Counted from the first letter of the stretch, positions 36,241 to 47,184 are shown. The stretch is DNA of 64,000 bases from Cercis canadensis (GCA_003255065.1 QAOA01004738.1:186001-250000), one strand, 5' to 3'. Notes: generated from the letters alone by a model not told the origin. Made by a program: numbers and translations.

Positions 36241-36985
36241 TTAATTAGAGAGTTTATTTATTGTATTTGCCACATCAATGACAAAATTAAAGGTACTTAA
36301 CATCATTATTTGCAAATCGCTCTAAAGCAGTGCTTATGTAGTCCATTGGAATAAGTTCCACATCTGCCGTCACATTATGTTTTGCTGCAAAATCCATCAT
36401 CTCTTGCATCTCTTTGGTCCCTCCTGTTGTACTGCCAGCGATTATCTTCCTCCCTATATATGTCAACCACAATTTTTGCATTTAACACTCTGATTCCTCA
36501 ATACAAGAATTGAAGCATCATAACTAGTAGGACACGGAATACATTGCTTACCAAAAATAAAAGGCAAAGCTTGAAACCCAAGAGGTAACACTGGTGCACC
36601 CACCAAAACCAATTTTCCACTTGTTTTCAATAAATCAATTAATGGCCACAGAGTAAGATGGGCTGAAACTGTGCTAATGATGTCGTCCATTGTGCCTATG
36701 GCATCCTAAAAACACCAAACCAAACCAGATCATTCATGCACCATGCTACAAAGAATCAAAAGGAAGAGTTTTTTTTCTTTTTTCTTACCTATAGTTGTTG
36801 TTGGTCACGACTAACCAAGAATGTGTCTGCGCCAAGGTGTTCCAAAGCTTCATTCTTCTTACTAGGAGAAGTGCTTATGACTCTAACTTTTATATTGAAA
36901 GCTTTGACAAACTTGACAGCCACATGGCCAAGGCCGCCAAGGCCTACCACACCCTTAAGTGATTTCCCGGATAAGCAATTTCAAA
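36241..36985 (-). pseudogene. Captured cinnamyl-alcohol-dehydrogenase-like gene, 3' exons
   Basis: Three exon-like blocks can be read on the minus strand. 36985-36789 has [15 protein letters not shown], the Rossmann NADP-binding loop, plus [19 protein letters not shown]. 36705-36552 has TMDDIISTVSAH, PLIDLLKTSGKLVLVGAP. 36453-36241 has [19 protein letters not shown] and [22 protein letters not shown]-family enzymes reduce cinnamaldehydes or related aldehydes with NADPH. Introns remain between blocks, with GT..AG borders (donors at 36788 and 36551, acceptors before 36705 and 36453), so capture was at DNA level. The zinc-binding N-terminal half is missing, one glutamine codon at the end of the first block is a stop, and the last block has a frameshift near VKY. 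Dead fragment. Confidence 0.85.
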
Positions 36986-37820
36986 TTCAGTCACATCCCA
37001 ATGTTCATAGTAAATTTTTCATATCAATGTCATCCACTAGAATCATACATCAGCTCATTATCTGGATTCATTATGGTATGTAAAGAATATAGCATAACAA
37101 TTGCAATATTAGAGCATAGTGCAAAACTAGACTAGATGCTCATCCTGCCTATTTACATGTATGTCAAAACTAGCTAGGCAAGGGCATAAGACTTATAGGT
37201 ACAATATAATGTGTAAGCATCAAAGGAGTTAATAAGACAAATAAAATAACATGAGGTCTCTCTATTTTAGGCTAAGCAAGAAAATTATCTAAGTTGAAAG
37301 ACACCTCAGCACTTACTCCAGCGCTGGGCGTTGGCTGATGAATATACGGGTGCTACAATGTTGGAAGGCTGGTGCTGGGCGCTGGCTCACTGGGAAGCTA
37401 GGTTCTTCTCTGCCATGCTGGTGCTAGGCGCCACGATTCTGGCGCTGGGCGCTGGCTGGCCAGAGAGCTTTTCCAGCACTTGATTTGTCCCGTTTAGTTC
37501 TTTCTTCAACCTCCTAATGCTCTAACCTTCAAGAGCAATCAAAAAGGACTATGAATGAGCTAAAAACATGTTAGGAAATTAAATAAAACTATAAATTTGA
37601 CACTAACTAAAATTAATAAATAACTAGAGAATATGACACACATTCATGCAAAATAACTTAAGAACTAGCCAGATAAAGCATAATTGGAGCTATAATAATT
37701 CTATTTTATGGAATTATCATGGTGCCAAAGGATGCTCACATTCCTAACAAGGTTCATGAAAGGGGAAAAAAACAGTAAAGAAGAAACAATCAGCTAACCA
37801 ATGGAATTAGTCAGAACAAA
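36986..37820. other. Unassigned part of the Harbinger element, with a GC-rich repeat patch
   Basis: No coding motif was recognised. About 37318-37480 stands out: it repeats the word gcgctgggcgctggct three to four times with variants and is far more GC-rich than its surroundings. Confidence 0.6.
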
Positions 37821-38144
37821 TCAAACATAATCAATAGCATCAAAAAGAGACAAAGCCAAATTTGCTGCAGGGCTTCCCTTAGATACACTACTAAGCAAGC
37901 TTATGTTAATTATATCCTTAAACAAATAATGTTTCATGCTATGAGCAAAATCAAGGAGAGGGTGAAAAGCAAATACTGGCAGGGGTGGAGAACGGAAGCA
38001 GTTGTTTCCATAGTCAAAGAATTGGCAGAATTTGAATGCAGTAGTTGCAAGGGAAAGAAACAAGATGAAACTGAATCTGTGATGAAGGATTCTGTATCTC
38101 CACAAATTTGAGAAGGCTAGCACTAAAATAGATAAACCAAACAC
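37821..38144 (-). other. Unrecognised open reading, possibly another captured exon
   Basis: The minus-strand frame ends with AHSMKHYLFKDIINISLLSS then VSKGSPAANLALSLFDAID. The composition looks protein-like, but I cannot assign a family. It lies between the CAD-like and transporter-like fragments on the same strand. Confidence 0.3.
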
Positions 38145-38649
38145 TGTAGTACATCAAAGTTAACTATATAATTATCTCTTTTATAGAACCATGAATGAGC
38201 AAAATGGTGAGACACTAACCCTATGATATAGGTGTACTATTTTCTAAAATTTTAAAAGCTTTCTAGATTAATGGATTTAAAAAAAAATTACAAAAAGCTT
38301 GACAGATACTTTAGGATCCTAAGTGATGAAACAAAATATTAGACTTCAGTGCTGTCTCTTTCTCATATATATAAATCACCAAGTCCACAACAATACTATC
38401 TACCAATATATAAAAAAGCCATACAGGACTAAGCATGAAGGAATTGTCAACAATTCAGAGCTTGAATCTGAACATGCATATATGGATGAAAAATCAGTAC
38501 CTAGCATACAAGCCACACATTAATATCTCCAATTAGAATGAAGTCTAAACAGAGAGAAAAAATAGAAAAAAAAATTCATATACACTTCTGGACAGTATTA
38601 CAAGCAAAGGACAGTGATCTTCCACCTAATGCCAAATGCTAACTTAAAC
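38145..38649. other. Unassigned part of the Harbinger element
   Basis: AT-rich sequence with no recognised gene or repeat. Confidence 0.45.
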
Positions 38650-38861
38650 CAGGGGTCAGATAATTTCAGTTAAACCAAGAGGGGTTTTGGTATACGACCC
38701 CAAAAAATCTTGGTGGAGAAACCACAAGGGAGAATCAAACAGATTGCAATGCTTACAAGGGAACCTGTGAGACTGAGTACATACTGAAAATAAGGCACTG
38801 ATAGAGCAAGGACTAGTATAACCAAAAGTAAAAATGAACCCACAGATGCAAATTTATGCAA
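38650..38861 (-). pseudogene. Captured amino-acid-transporter-like segment
   Basis: The minus-strand reading has a membrane segment (VGSFLLLVILVLALSVPYF) followed by QYVLSLTGSLVSIAICLILPC and then KIFWGRIPKPL. The SVPYF...LTGSL...LPC pattern resembles the last membrane helices of plant AAAP/AVT-type vacuolar amino acid transporters, which export or import neutral amino acids across the tonoplast. Only one exon-sized piece is present. Family assignment is by eye and moderate. Confidence 0.5.
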
Positions 38862-39839
38862 ATAAGATCAACATATTGACAATCAAATCAAGGACAGAGA
38901 AGATACCATTAGCCAAATGAGAATTCTACTCTCTTTCTCTATCTTGTCACCATGTCTCTGGAGGCTAGGCTACAACTGAATTGAAACTTACCATGACAAA
39001 CTCCTTTCTCATGGCTCTGTTTCACAGCTACAACCAACTGGACATTGACCAAAAAAAAAAAAAATTGTTAAACAAAATACAATATCATCACACACCTAGG
39101 ATTTCAGGAAAAGGGATGAGTGAAGAAGACCTGAAAAGCCAACCATTTCTTCTCAACAAGACTGAGAAAAGGTCGAGTGCTTAGTCGATCATGCAGATTA
39201 TGGAAGAAATATTGCCTCAAAAGGTATGCTGCTTTATCTGTTTCTTGCCAAAACTGCAAGGTGACACTACCACATGAGGAATTTAAACTACATGGCTTGA
39301 CTCAGGCACCCAAAAATTCAACAGAAAACGCACATCAAATTCTTTTTATATCAGCCCTAGAAACTTATAACTTTCACGCAATTACACACTTCTTCACACA
39401 AACACACACATAGATATATTAGTATCTAACAAATTCTCTTTTGCTGAAATTTAGTCACTTTTTCTAATTGCTTATTTTCTTAAAAGCCAATATGAAAAGC
39501 ACAAAATTAGGCGTGTTTTCTTTCTCTCACCCAACTCAGTAACAAAATAGAATGCGAGAATTTCCTCAAACTATATTGTACTTAACCCAAAATAATATAA
39601 TCCAAACTCAACCACCTACTTGCGCCAAACAATTTACTCTTATGCACATTTTGTTTTATTGCTTCATTGTGTCAATAAATAGTTCAAGTTCAAACTCAAC
39701 TAACCGAAACCTTATGCTTTCAGAGCCCAGCAAAGTTCGGAACTTCTGTTGTTTTTATCAAATTTTCTCAGCTACCAAACATAGCATTAGCATTTTTTGA
39801 CATCAACTAAGGAAATTATGCAAATTATTAAAATTGTAC
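38862..39839. other. Unassigned part of the Harbinger element, probably including VPS15 intron 1
   Basis: Noncoding AT-rich sequence. The part next to 39840 follows a splice donor and is likely the captured first intron of VPS15. No further exon was recognised. Confidence 0.5.
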
Positions 39840-40111
39840 CTGAAAGGGCCACACATGAGGGTGATCAATGCACGGAAAATGTCTCTGATCTGGGATAGAC
39901 GGCGTTCATACTCTCTTAGATTGATGAAATCACCACGCTTGAAATAGACCTTGACCAGAACCACACCCTCGTCATGCTTGCACTGAATCGACTTGAAGAA
40001 ACGGCCTCGACCCAGAACCTCCTTCAGGACGAGATTATAAGTAGAGGGTAGGTCATGAAGATAGTATTCCGAAGCCGAAACTTGTGTTGTGTGCGCAAGT
40101 TTGTTCCCCAT
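39840..40111 (-). pseudogene. VPS15: Captured first exon of VPS15 (PI3-kinase regulatory subunit)
   Basis: The minus-strand reading from ATG at 40111 starts MGNKLAHTTQVSASEYYLHD and continues LPSTYNLVLKEVLGRGRFFK, VLVKVYFKRGD and LREYERRL. This is the myristoylation-type N-terminus and kinase-like start of VPS15/PIK3R4, the regulatory partner of VPS34 in endosomal sorting and autophagy. The exon ends CCTTTCAG|gtacaa, a good donor at 39839-39838. It extends only through the first exon; after ERRL the residues drift from the conserved sequence. Upstream 40112-40300 may be captured 5' UTR or promoter. The full protein is about 1,500 residues, so this is a small piece. Confidence 0.88.
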
Positions 40112-41556
40112 TGAATATAAGATTTTTAATTTGACTATCAGAAATTAGCCTTCGTTCTAAGCTCCCACTGTCTCGGGGCTAGAAGACGAAGGTCCTTTCT
40201 TTTGCTTGAGCACTGATCAGCTTCGCATTTGCGGGATTCCCAACCGTTTTATTCTTAGCAGAGCCCTATGGGATGGGAGAAGAAATTGAACAGGTGTAGT
40301 GATGGGAGAGAAATCAATCGAAGGAAGAAGAAAAATGATAATTGTTTATAATTACAAAATTGCCATTAATGAAAACAGGTTGTTCTCCGGTCAATGAGTT
40401 GTTTTGAGAACAAAAACACCTCCCAACTATTTCGGTTTTCTTGTTTTTAAAACAACATTTTGAGAATAGTTTTTAAAACAATGAAACAAAAACAGCTAAA
40501 ACCAAACAAGTTTTTTTGTTATTTTTTTAAAAAAAAAACAGAAAACAGTTTTTAAAAACAGATTTCAAACAGGCCATTAGTTTTCGAAATGAAAACTCTA
40601 GAGTCGCCACCAATTGTATTAAAAATTTGGAGAAAAATTAGAAAACCCTTTTAATTTTCAAAAAATAAGTCTACGAACCAAAGAGGGTCTAGGAGTTGAT
40701 TTATATGTGGGGAAGGTGTTAGACATCTCACAACACCCGTTTAAAAGACGGTTACCCAAAGTTAATCATACAAATTAAATTATGGTCAAATTGTATTTAT
40801 TTTATCCCTAAATAAAAACAAAAGAAAAATGAGTGATTATTCAAAATAGGACTTGATTCGTTACCCTCGAATGCCTACGTACTCTAATTAGGGATCAAAG
40901 TCTGCGTAGTTCACAAAATGATTCAAAAGAATTTTTTTTTTTCAAAACCGAAATTAAAAGAGATTCAATTTTTATTTTTTATTTTCTTTGCTTTAATCAT
41001 AAAGATAAACTAAATAAATAAACATGCAAGCAAAACAAATTACGAATAATTAAAAATTACGCTATGCATAAATCTAATCGCATCCTAATCTTTCCATTTT
41101 GTTTTTATGCTTCTCGGTTCCCAAAGTGGCACTTATCCTTATTTCGGGCAGATAGGAGAGCTACCCCTATGTGGGTAAGTCGCCCCTATCCCTCCCTTAA
41201 CAAGTAAGGGGCCTATGGATGCTATTCGCACAGATTAAACTAAGTGAATCTAAAATGCATTATATATGATATTAATAAAGACTAAACTTCCTCTTATTGG
41301 GTTCTTCATTTCTTCTCGTCTCATGATCACAAAAAAAAAATATTATTAATATATTAACAAACAATAAGTAGAGAAAGAAAATAAATAAGCTAAAAATCTG
41401 AAGACCTAACTTCTAAAAAAAAAAGGTAAATGTAAAACAAAAGGATATAACCAACAAGCTATGTAAATGAATTTACTCCTAACTTTATTTCAATTAAACT
41501 ATTTAAACAAAGGAAAAATGAAAGATTGAAATTAATCACTAAACAATAACTAATCT

Positions 41557-41786
41557 ACACATTAGTAACGAGCCCTTCATCAAAAGAAATCAAAAGACTA
41601 ACATTAATACTAGGTGTAATCTAAATAGCACTAGAACAAAAAGCAAAGAAGCTAAAAAAAAAAAAAAAAANACACATTAGTAACAAGCCCTTCATCAAAA
41701 GAAATCAAAAGACTAACATTAATACTAGGTGTAATCTAAATAGCACTAGAACAAAAAGCAAAGAAGCTAAAAAAAAAAAAAAAAAN
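41557..41786. repeat. Direct repeat around single Ns (assembly join)
   Basis: 41557-41670 and 41672-41785 are identical or nearly so (acacattagtaac and following, ending in a long A run), with N at 41671 and 41786. The A run probably caused the unresolved join. Confidence 0.85.
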
Positions 41787-43199
41787 AAAAAAAAAAGTTT
41801 GGCTGCTAGCCCAATTTGTGGGACTGTTTTAGCCAAAGAAACAACCCAAGCAAATAAAAGGACATAGACCAGTCCATTTTGTGGGCCTGGTTCAGCAAGG
41901 CAAAGAACAACCCAATACCACATCAACCCAAGTTAGCAAAGTAAAACTAAGTAAAGCAAAACAAAATGGACCAGCCCAAACAAAATATCCCAAGCAAATC
42001 AAAAGAAAAAAGACATGGATCAGCCCATAAAAAACAAATAAACATAGCAGAGCCCACAAACAAAATCAATCTAAACTTAAAAAAAAAAAACGTGAAACCC
42101 AAATAAACAACTAAAACAAAAGAAAACAAAACACATATGACATATCAGAGAAGGAAAACAGATGCAGGAAAGGAGGCAAGGCCAAAATAGAGAGAAGAAA
42201 TACCGTTCCCATCTTCATCTTTCACCCCTTGAACCCATGGATTTAGCATTGTTTTCTATCCAATGGAAGCAAAGGTAAGAAATTTCACTATCTATTTTTC
42301 TAAATTTTTCTATCTCTCTTTCTAAAATTTTGTTTCTCTCTCTAAAAAATTGGAATTTGGGCCGGGGCTTGATTTTTGGTTGGTAAAGCTTTGATTCTTC
42401 TTTATGGTGATGTCTCGGTTTGGTTCCCTAGAAATTTTTTGGTTTTTATGCTCTAAAGAAAAATGGAGGTGAATAGGAATGGGGTGGAACCTGCCGCCAC
42501 CGACGACACCACCCCCTCTCGACTACTCCCTTTTGGCTTAAAATTTTTATTTCTACTATATTGAGTAGTCTATGTGTGTTCTTGTGGATATTGAGAGATA
42601 GAAAATGAAAGTAAAACAAACAAAAAATGAAAAAAATGGGTATTCCAACAAAAATAATCGAAGATGAACAAATAGAAAATACCCAATGTTTGAGGCCACT
42701 TCCCTTTTTTTTCTTCAATGATTTTCTTTGTTTTTCCAAAATTTTGCCCCTATTTTCTAATTTCTCACAAGTGCATGTATGGAGAAAAAATTTGTGTTCT
42801 CTCTGTATACTCCCTATATTACTGTATCTCCTTTTTTTGTATCTCTGTTTTGGTTCTCTCTCTCTTTCTATGCTCTATGCTACTGCTGCTCTCTCGTCTG
42901 TCCTTTTTGTGTTTCCTCTATTTTATTTTGTTGCATGTAGCCCTAGCTTTTTTTTTTTTTTACTCTTTCACATTTCTAACTCTTGATAGGGCACATGTTT
43001 CCTTTTTTCTCTCAACCACCCACACACTTCTCTCCCCACTTCTTTCGTTTCCCCCCATGTTTTTAACTCAACTGTCATATTTCTGCCATTTTTAAAAAAA
43101 CTGCTACACATGCTTTTATTTTCATATGTGTCATTTTTTATTTTTATTTTTGTTTTGATAATAAGAATAAAAATTGCTGGACGAAATATAGTGTCCACA

Positions 43200-43455
43200 A
43201 TGACCAATCAGAATAGTGTCTCCAATCAACAATTATTCTAATTCGTAGCATTTAATTTATTCAACAAATCAATCAAAGATATTGCAATTACATTGATGGT
43301 ACTAATTTATTTCAGAAGGTTTATTTTACATAATTCATTTTATATTATTTTTGCATTCAAGAATAATTCAAAAAATTCATTGCAATGCCACGTGTCAAGT
43401 ATTTTGGAGTGCCATGTGTCATTCCCACAAGAGTTCCTCCTACTTTTATAATATA
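43200..43455. other. Flanking DNA between the Ogre-type LTR and the Helitron
   Basis: AT-rich sequence with no gene recognised. It directly abuts the outer LTR end, so 43200-43204 (atgac) would be that element's target duplication; the partner is not in the window. Confidence 0.5.
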
Positions 43456-44400
43456 CCAGTAGAATGCCTCGCGTGATGCACGGTCGGGAGGGACGGGGGT
43501 GGCACAAATTAGAGTTCGTGATCAGTTCTTACTTACACAGTTTTTTATAATTTGATAATATGGTAATGTGATATCACATCGGTGAAATAACATCTAGTAC
43601 TTGATTTGAACTGCCACTGACATGATTCTTTGCTAAAGGCTCACCACTTCCCTGTGTACCTTAAATTATATTACATAACCAATAAAGAAATATGTAAGTA
43701 CATCTTTATTAAGTAGAATTATCTTTAGAATTTGCAGGGCTTAAGATTTATAACATATCTCTTCGATTGATCTTATGGAACACCTCCTTGTAGACCATGT
43801 TCATTATGCTCTTTATGGTCATCCCACCTGAATCTATCGATAAGAACTTTAAACTACTTTGGCTTCTAACTCTTGAGAAAGCTACATAAAGTTGTCAGTG
43901 ACTAAATATTGGTCTTAGGAGGTACAGGCCCATGTGAGAAAGTGATTGCCGCTTACTTTTATTTAGTGTCATAATTATTTTCGCTTTAATCACATATTTT
44001 CTAAGCTATGTGATGATTAGTCTCATACCATTGCATAGTCCATTACAAAGATCAATGTTCCTCAGTAACATGATTGGCACACCAACTTTCAACGATAACC
44101 TGTGATTTGGTAAGTCAGACAGGGTGACATTATTCAGGAATTCGGGTGTGTGGATGTCATCCATTTCATTCCCAAATGATTTGCATGTATTGTTTGCACT
44201 TAGAAAAAACTTTCTCATCATCAGACATCAAGGAAATTATATAATCATTTATCTGTTTTACCACTTCTATGAATATATTATCACAATTCCAATTATGGAC
44301 AATAAGCGATAAGCATATCTTTATAAGCATTTCCAGGTGATTCATGAGTTTCACATATAAAAATGAAAATTATTCATTATAAAGAAAAATCAAACACATT
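43456..44400 (-). mobile_element. Helitron remnant with PIF1-type helicase
   Basis: On the minus strand the element ends in a CGTG-CAT-CACG hairpin (within 43460-43485) followed by CTGG at 43459-43456 and a T, as Helitron 3' ends do (CTRR, insertion next to T). Upstream lie the last parts of a RepHel helicase. The left (5') end was not found; 44400 is nominal. Confidence 0.75.
43748..44354 (-). pseudogene. PIF1-like helicase of a Helitron, C-terminal remnant
   Basis: The minus-strand reading has TPEFLNNVTLSDLPNHRLSL then KVGVPIMLLRNIDLCNGLCN and GMRLIIT, followed further on by MTLNKSKRQSLSHMGLYL and FSHRQLYVAFSRVRS. These are the conserved C-terminal helicase blocks of Helitron PIF1 domains, which unwind DNA during rolling-circle transposition. 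One in-frame stop follows RLIIT and about 40 residues before MTLNKS are missing. The reading ends with a natural-looking stop at 43748. Confidence 0.88.
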
Positions 44401-44899
44401 AAAAAAAATTAAATATAAAAAATACATCAAGATGTTGAACTTAATTCTTTGTTGTCAAAGACAATAAAAAGTGCCCAAAATTCCATCAAGAATAAAACCA
44501 ATAAAACACTCATAATTCAGCAACAAATTGATATAAAGAAGATTCATAATATAACCCCATATAGTAAATCAAACCCAAACTATTTGCAAAGATAGGAAAG
44601 ATGTATATAGTAAATCAAATAGAAAGATTCCCATTAAAAAAGAATTGAATCCAATCATACAAAGAAAATCCAATCCTAATGTTTTTAGTCCAAATAAATT
44701 ATATATGTTTTTTAGATTATTTAATATATTTGAGGTTCAATTTGGGACCAATTGGATCAACTTAGGTCCAAGGTTGAGCTCTTTAGGCTCATTTTGACCT
44801 AATTTGGCCCAATTGGCCCATTAGGATTTTTTATTTTTAATCATAAAATAAAATAAATTTGTTAAAAATATGAAAGGAGGTAAACTAGGGTTTAAAGAA
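44401..44899. other. AT-rich DNA, no gene seen
   Basis: No coding or repeat signal was recognised, apart from a short gggcc-rich patch near 44800 (tttggcccaattggcccatt). Confidence 0.45.
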
Positions 44900-47184
44900 T
44901 ATTCACAAGCATAAGTGAACAAATCTAGCCTCAGGGAAGCTTCAAAGAAGTTACTTGTGCAAGGCAATTTTGGGAAAATTATTGGATTTTTGCATGAAAT
45001 AAAAATACAAATTAGAGCGGCTAAAGTGTGTAATTTGGCTAGGGCATTTTAGGACATAATTATTGGATTTTTGATATGAAAAGGCTATAGGTAAGTGGAA
45101 GGAAAGTACAAAAAGGGTAGGAAAGGACAATTTTACCCCCAACTTGCTCTCTAAGCTGAGAAGACTGATTGCTTAAGAAGAAAAATAAAGAGAAACTCTC
45201 ATACAGGTGAAAGCAAGAAGGAAAAAAGAGAACTTGAAAAAAATAGATCAAAAATAGGAAAATTGAGAGAAACGTTGAGTGTTTTTGAGAGTTCTTAAAG
45301 TGTTCTTCATATTCTTGGAGAAAAAACAAGAAATCAAGAGTGGTTTGAGCTTCTTGGAGTTGGGTTCTACACTTTGAGCAAAGAGGAGGAGTTTTCTTGA
45401 AGAACACTAGGTAACATTCAATCCTCTATTGATTTCTTGTCATTTTCTTGTTTGTCTTTGTTTGAATCTATGTGAAGTGCATGTTTCTTCTTAGTTTCCC
45501 TCTTAAATGCCTCAATTTCATTTTAATTCCATGAATCTCATTTCACCTAGACTCTTTTTCTTGTTGATTCAACTTGATTTACAAAAATTCCCCCCTTGAA
45601 CCCATTCATTTTTTTGTTAATTTTACTTGATTTATCATTTTATATTGGCTTAATTGCAATTTTGGTCCCCTTATTTTAACCACTTGAACGTTTTGGTCCT
45701 CCTTCTTTAAAAATGAACTATTGAGTCCCTCTATATTTATAAAATGTACAAGTTTAGTCTATTTATCTTTAAGTCAAAATTTTTAGGTTTATTTCAAGGT
45801 GTAAAGTTCTCTGATTCATAATCCCACCGTTCAGATTAAAGAGCTATGTCTTGTGAATCTTCTCATTAAATTTCAGCTCGATCTAACGGTGAATAAGTCT
45901 AAATTTTTAGTTAGACGAAAACTTATGGTTTTGGTATTTTGGGCTGAGTTTCACCGTTAAATCGAGCTCAAATTTAGTGAGGAGGTTCACAAGATGTAGC
46001 CCTTAAATATGAACGGTGGGATTATGAATCAAAAAACTTTACATCTTGAAATAAACCTAAGAATTTTGACTTAAAGATAAATGGACTAAACTTGTACATT
46101 TTATGAATATAGAGGGACTCAATAGTTCATTTTTAAAGAAGGGGGACCAAAACGTTCAAGTGGTTAAAATAGGGGAACCAAAATTGCAATTAAGCCTTTT
46201 ATATTTTGTTTACCCTTTGCTTCCATTTTCAGTTTTAGGTCTTATGTGGGTCTTAATTTTTGAATTTTTTCATGCTTGAATTCAAATTTGCCATTAGGGT
46301 TAGTGATTATCAAGTTTAGTTTTTAAATAGCCATTCTCGGACCTGTTAGTCTAACACTGGCACTGTTTGGTCTTTTGACCATAACTTGAGTTTTACAACT
46401 CCCAATTGCATGGTTCTTATTTTTTTAGAACCCTAATATACATATATTACATGAGTATAAATTTCATATTTTTTTCATGTCGTATTTGCTCCAAGTTTTA
46501 ATTTGAAATTTATTGTTTTCTCTGTATTGTGGAATTGTTAATTGATTTTGGCAATGTACAGTTTTTGGGCCATAACTTGAGTTAGGGAGCTCATTTTTGT
46601 ATTATTTTTCATTATTTAGAACCCTAGGACATATGTCTATGCCATGTAAAACTTTGGGGTCAAATCTCATTGACATACATTCCCAGTTTTCTTTACAAGT
46701 TTCCCTTGTTTTATGCTTTGTTTTTGGTGTTTGTTGTTTTGTCTTTCTTGATTCTGCCTTATGTTTAGTTGTTGTCCTTGATTTTTTTTAGGACCACTTG
46801 CATGGCACGATCTTCAATTTGTTCTATCATTGTTTTGGTTTTTATTTTTTTTTTACTTTTGAGCTCAATTCTTGATCTTCCCCTTAATGTTTGGCTTAGG
46901 GATTGCATGCTAATTAGGAGTGTATGTTGATTGCCTTGTTTAATTAAATGTTGTTGCCCTAATTTGCATGATATTTTTATGGTTTTATTTTGACTCTTAA
47001 TGGTTGCCACATGTGCTTTAGTATTGTTTGCCTTTTTAACATAAGTTGACATGTTCCTTGCTTTATCTTGTCATTTGTTGTGATGTGTTGTGGTTGCTCA
47101 CTTGCTTATGCATATGTGCCCATTAATTTCTTATTTTGAGTCATGTAATGTGTGTTCCATGTGTGAGGGAGCCACAATCCATGG
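44900..47184 (+). repeat. Ogre-type LTR, left part, with a MITE inside (continues at 57075)
   Basis: 46377-46500 and 46570-46660 carry the LTR module. 46600-47165 is the plus-strand counterpart of the inverted copy at 12960-13770. The LTR is cut by the Athila-like element at 47185 and resumes at 57075. The left edge is not defined; 44900 is nominal, and the MITE at 45647 lies inside this or adjoining sequence. Confidence 0.6.
45647..46196. mobile_element. Foldback MITE with 9-base target duplication (Mutator-like)
   Basis: The 550-base element is almost entirely an inverted repeat: it starts ggcttaattgcaattttggt and ends with the complement (accaaaattgcaattaagcc), with matching arms inward for over 200 bases. 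It is flanked by a perfect 9-base duplication, ttttatatt (45638-45646 and 46197-46205). A 9-base duplication is the Mutator superfamily signature. No coding capacity. The RNA of either strand would fold into a long hairpin. Confidence 0.93.

Larger units (their letters stand above)
35120..40576 (-). mobile_element. PIF/Harbinger DNA transposon carrying captured host gene fragments
   Basis: It has inverted ends GGGCTTGTTTGAAA and, as complement at the right, TGGCCTGTTTGAAA. It is flanked by TTA (35117-35119 and 40577-40579), the 3-base target typical of PIF/Harbinger. Subterminal sequence at both ends is rich in gaaaaca and gttttt runs. LTR sequence continues cleanly on both sides. Inside, all on the minus strand, are transposase remains (35587-36008), three exons of a CAD-like gene (36241-36985), an unassigned reading (37821-38144), a transporter-like segment (38650-38861) and the VPS15 first exon (39840-40111). 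The second Harbinger protein (Myb/SANT-like) was not found. Transposition would need another element's proteins. Confidence 0.8.
24499..43199 (-). mobile_element. Ogre-type Ty3/gypsy (Tat lineage) element, 3'-truncated, heavily nested
   Basis: On the minus strand the order is LTR (43199-35056), Arg-tRNA-type primer site, leader, ORF1, gag, protease, G-patch segment and reverse transcriptase. This is the arrangement described for Ogre: an extra ORF before gag, a long LTR and an Arg-tRNA primer. RNase H, integrase and the second LTR are missing; the element stops at the microsatellite next to the gap. Three insertions sit inside it: a tandem LTR repeat, a solo LTR and a PIF/Harbinger element. 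Its reading frames are broken in well over ten places, and it is an old copy. Confidence 0.85.
35056..43199 (-). repeat. Ogre-type 5' LTR, interrupted by a PIF/Harbinger element
   Basis: On the minus strand it starts TGTGGACACTATATTTC at 43199 and ends TTATGACA at 35056. Without the 5.46-kb insertion it is about 2.7 kb. Conserved end blocks include the complement of gagtcgccaccaattg (40610), gggtgcctaacaccttcc-like and ataggccccttac (41200). An assembly repeat with two Ns lies at 41557-41786. Confidence 0.82.

Noticed and set aside
42627-43095. Hydrophobic overlapping open frames suggesting membrane proteins
   Set aside because: This is T- and C-rich Ogre-type LTR sequence; several frames are open at once and none has a family motif.
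44720-44830. Possible start of the Ogre-type LTR
   Set aside because: No TGTGGACAC-like start and no duplication were found, so the left edge is left undefined.
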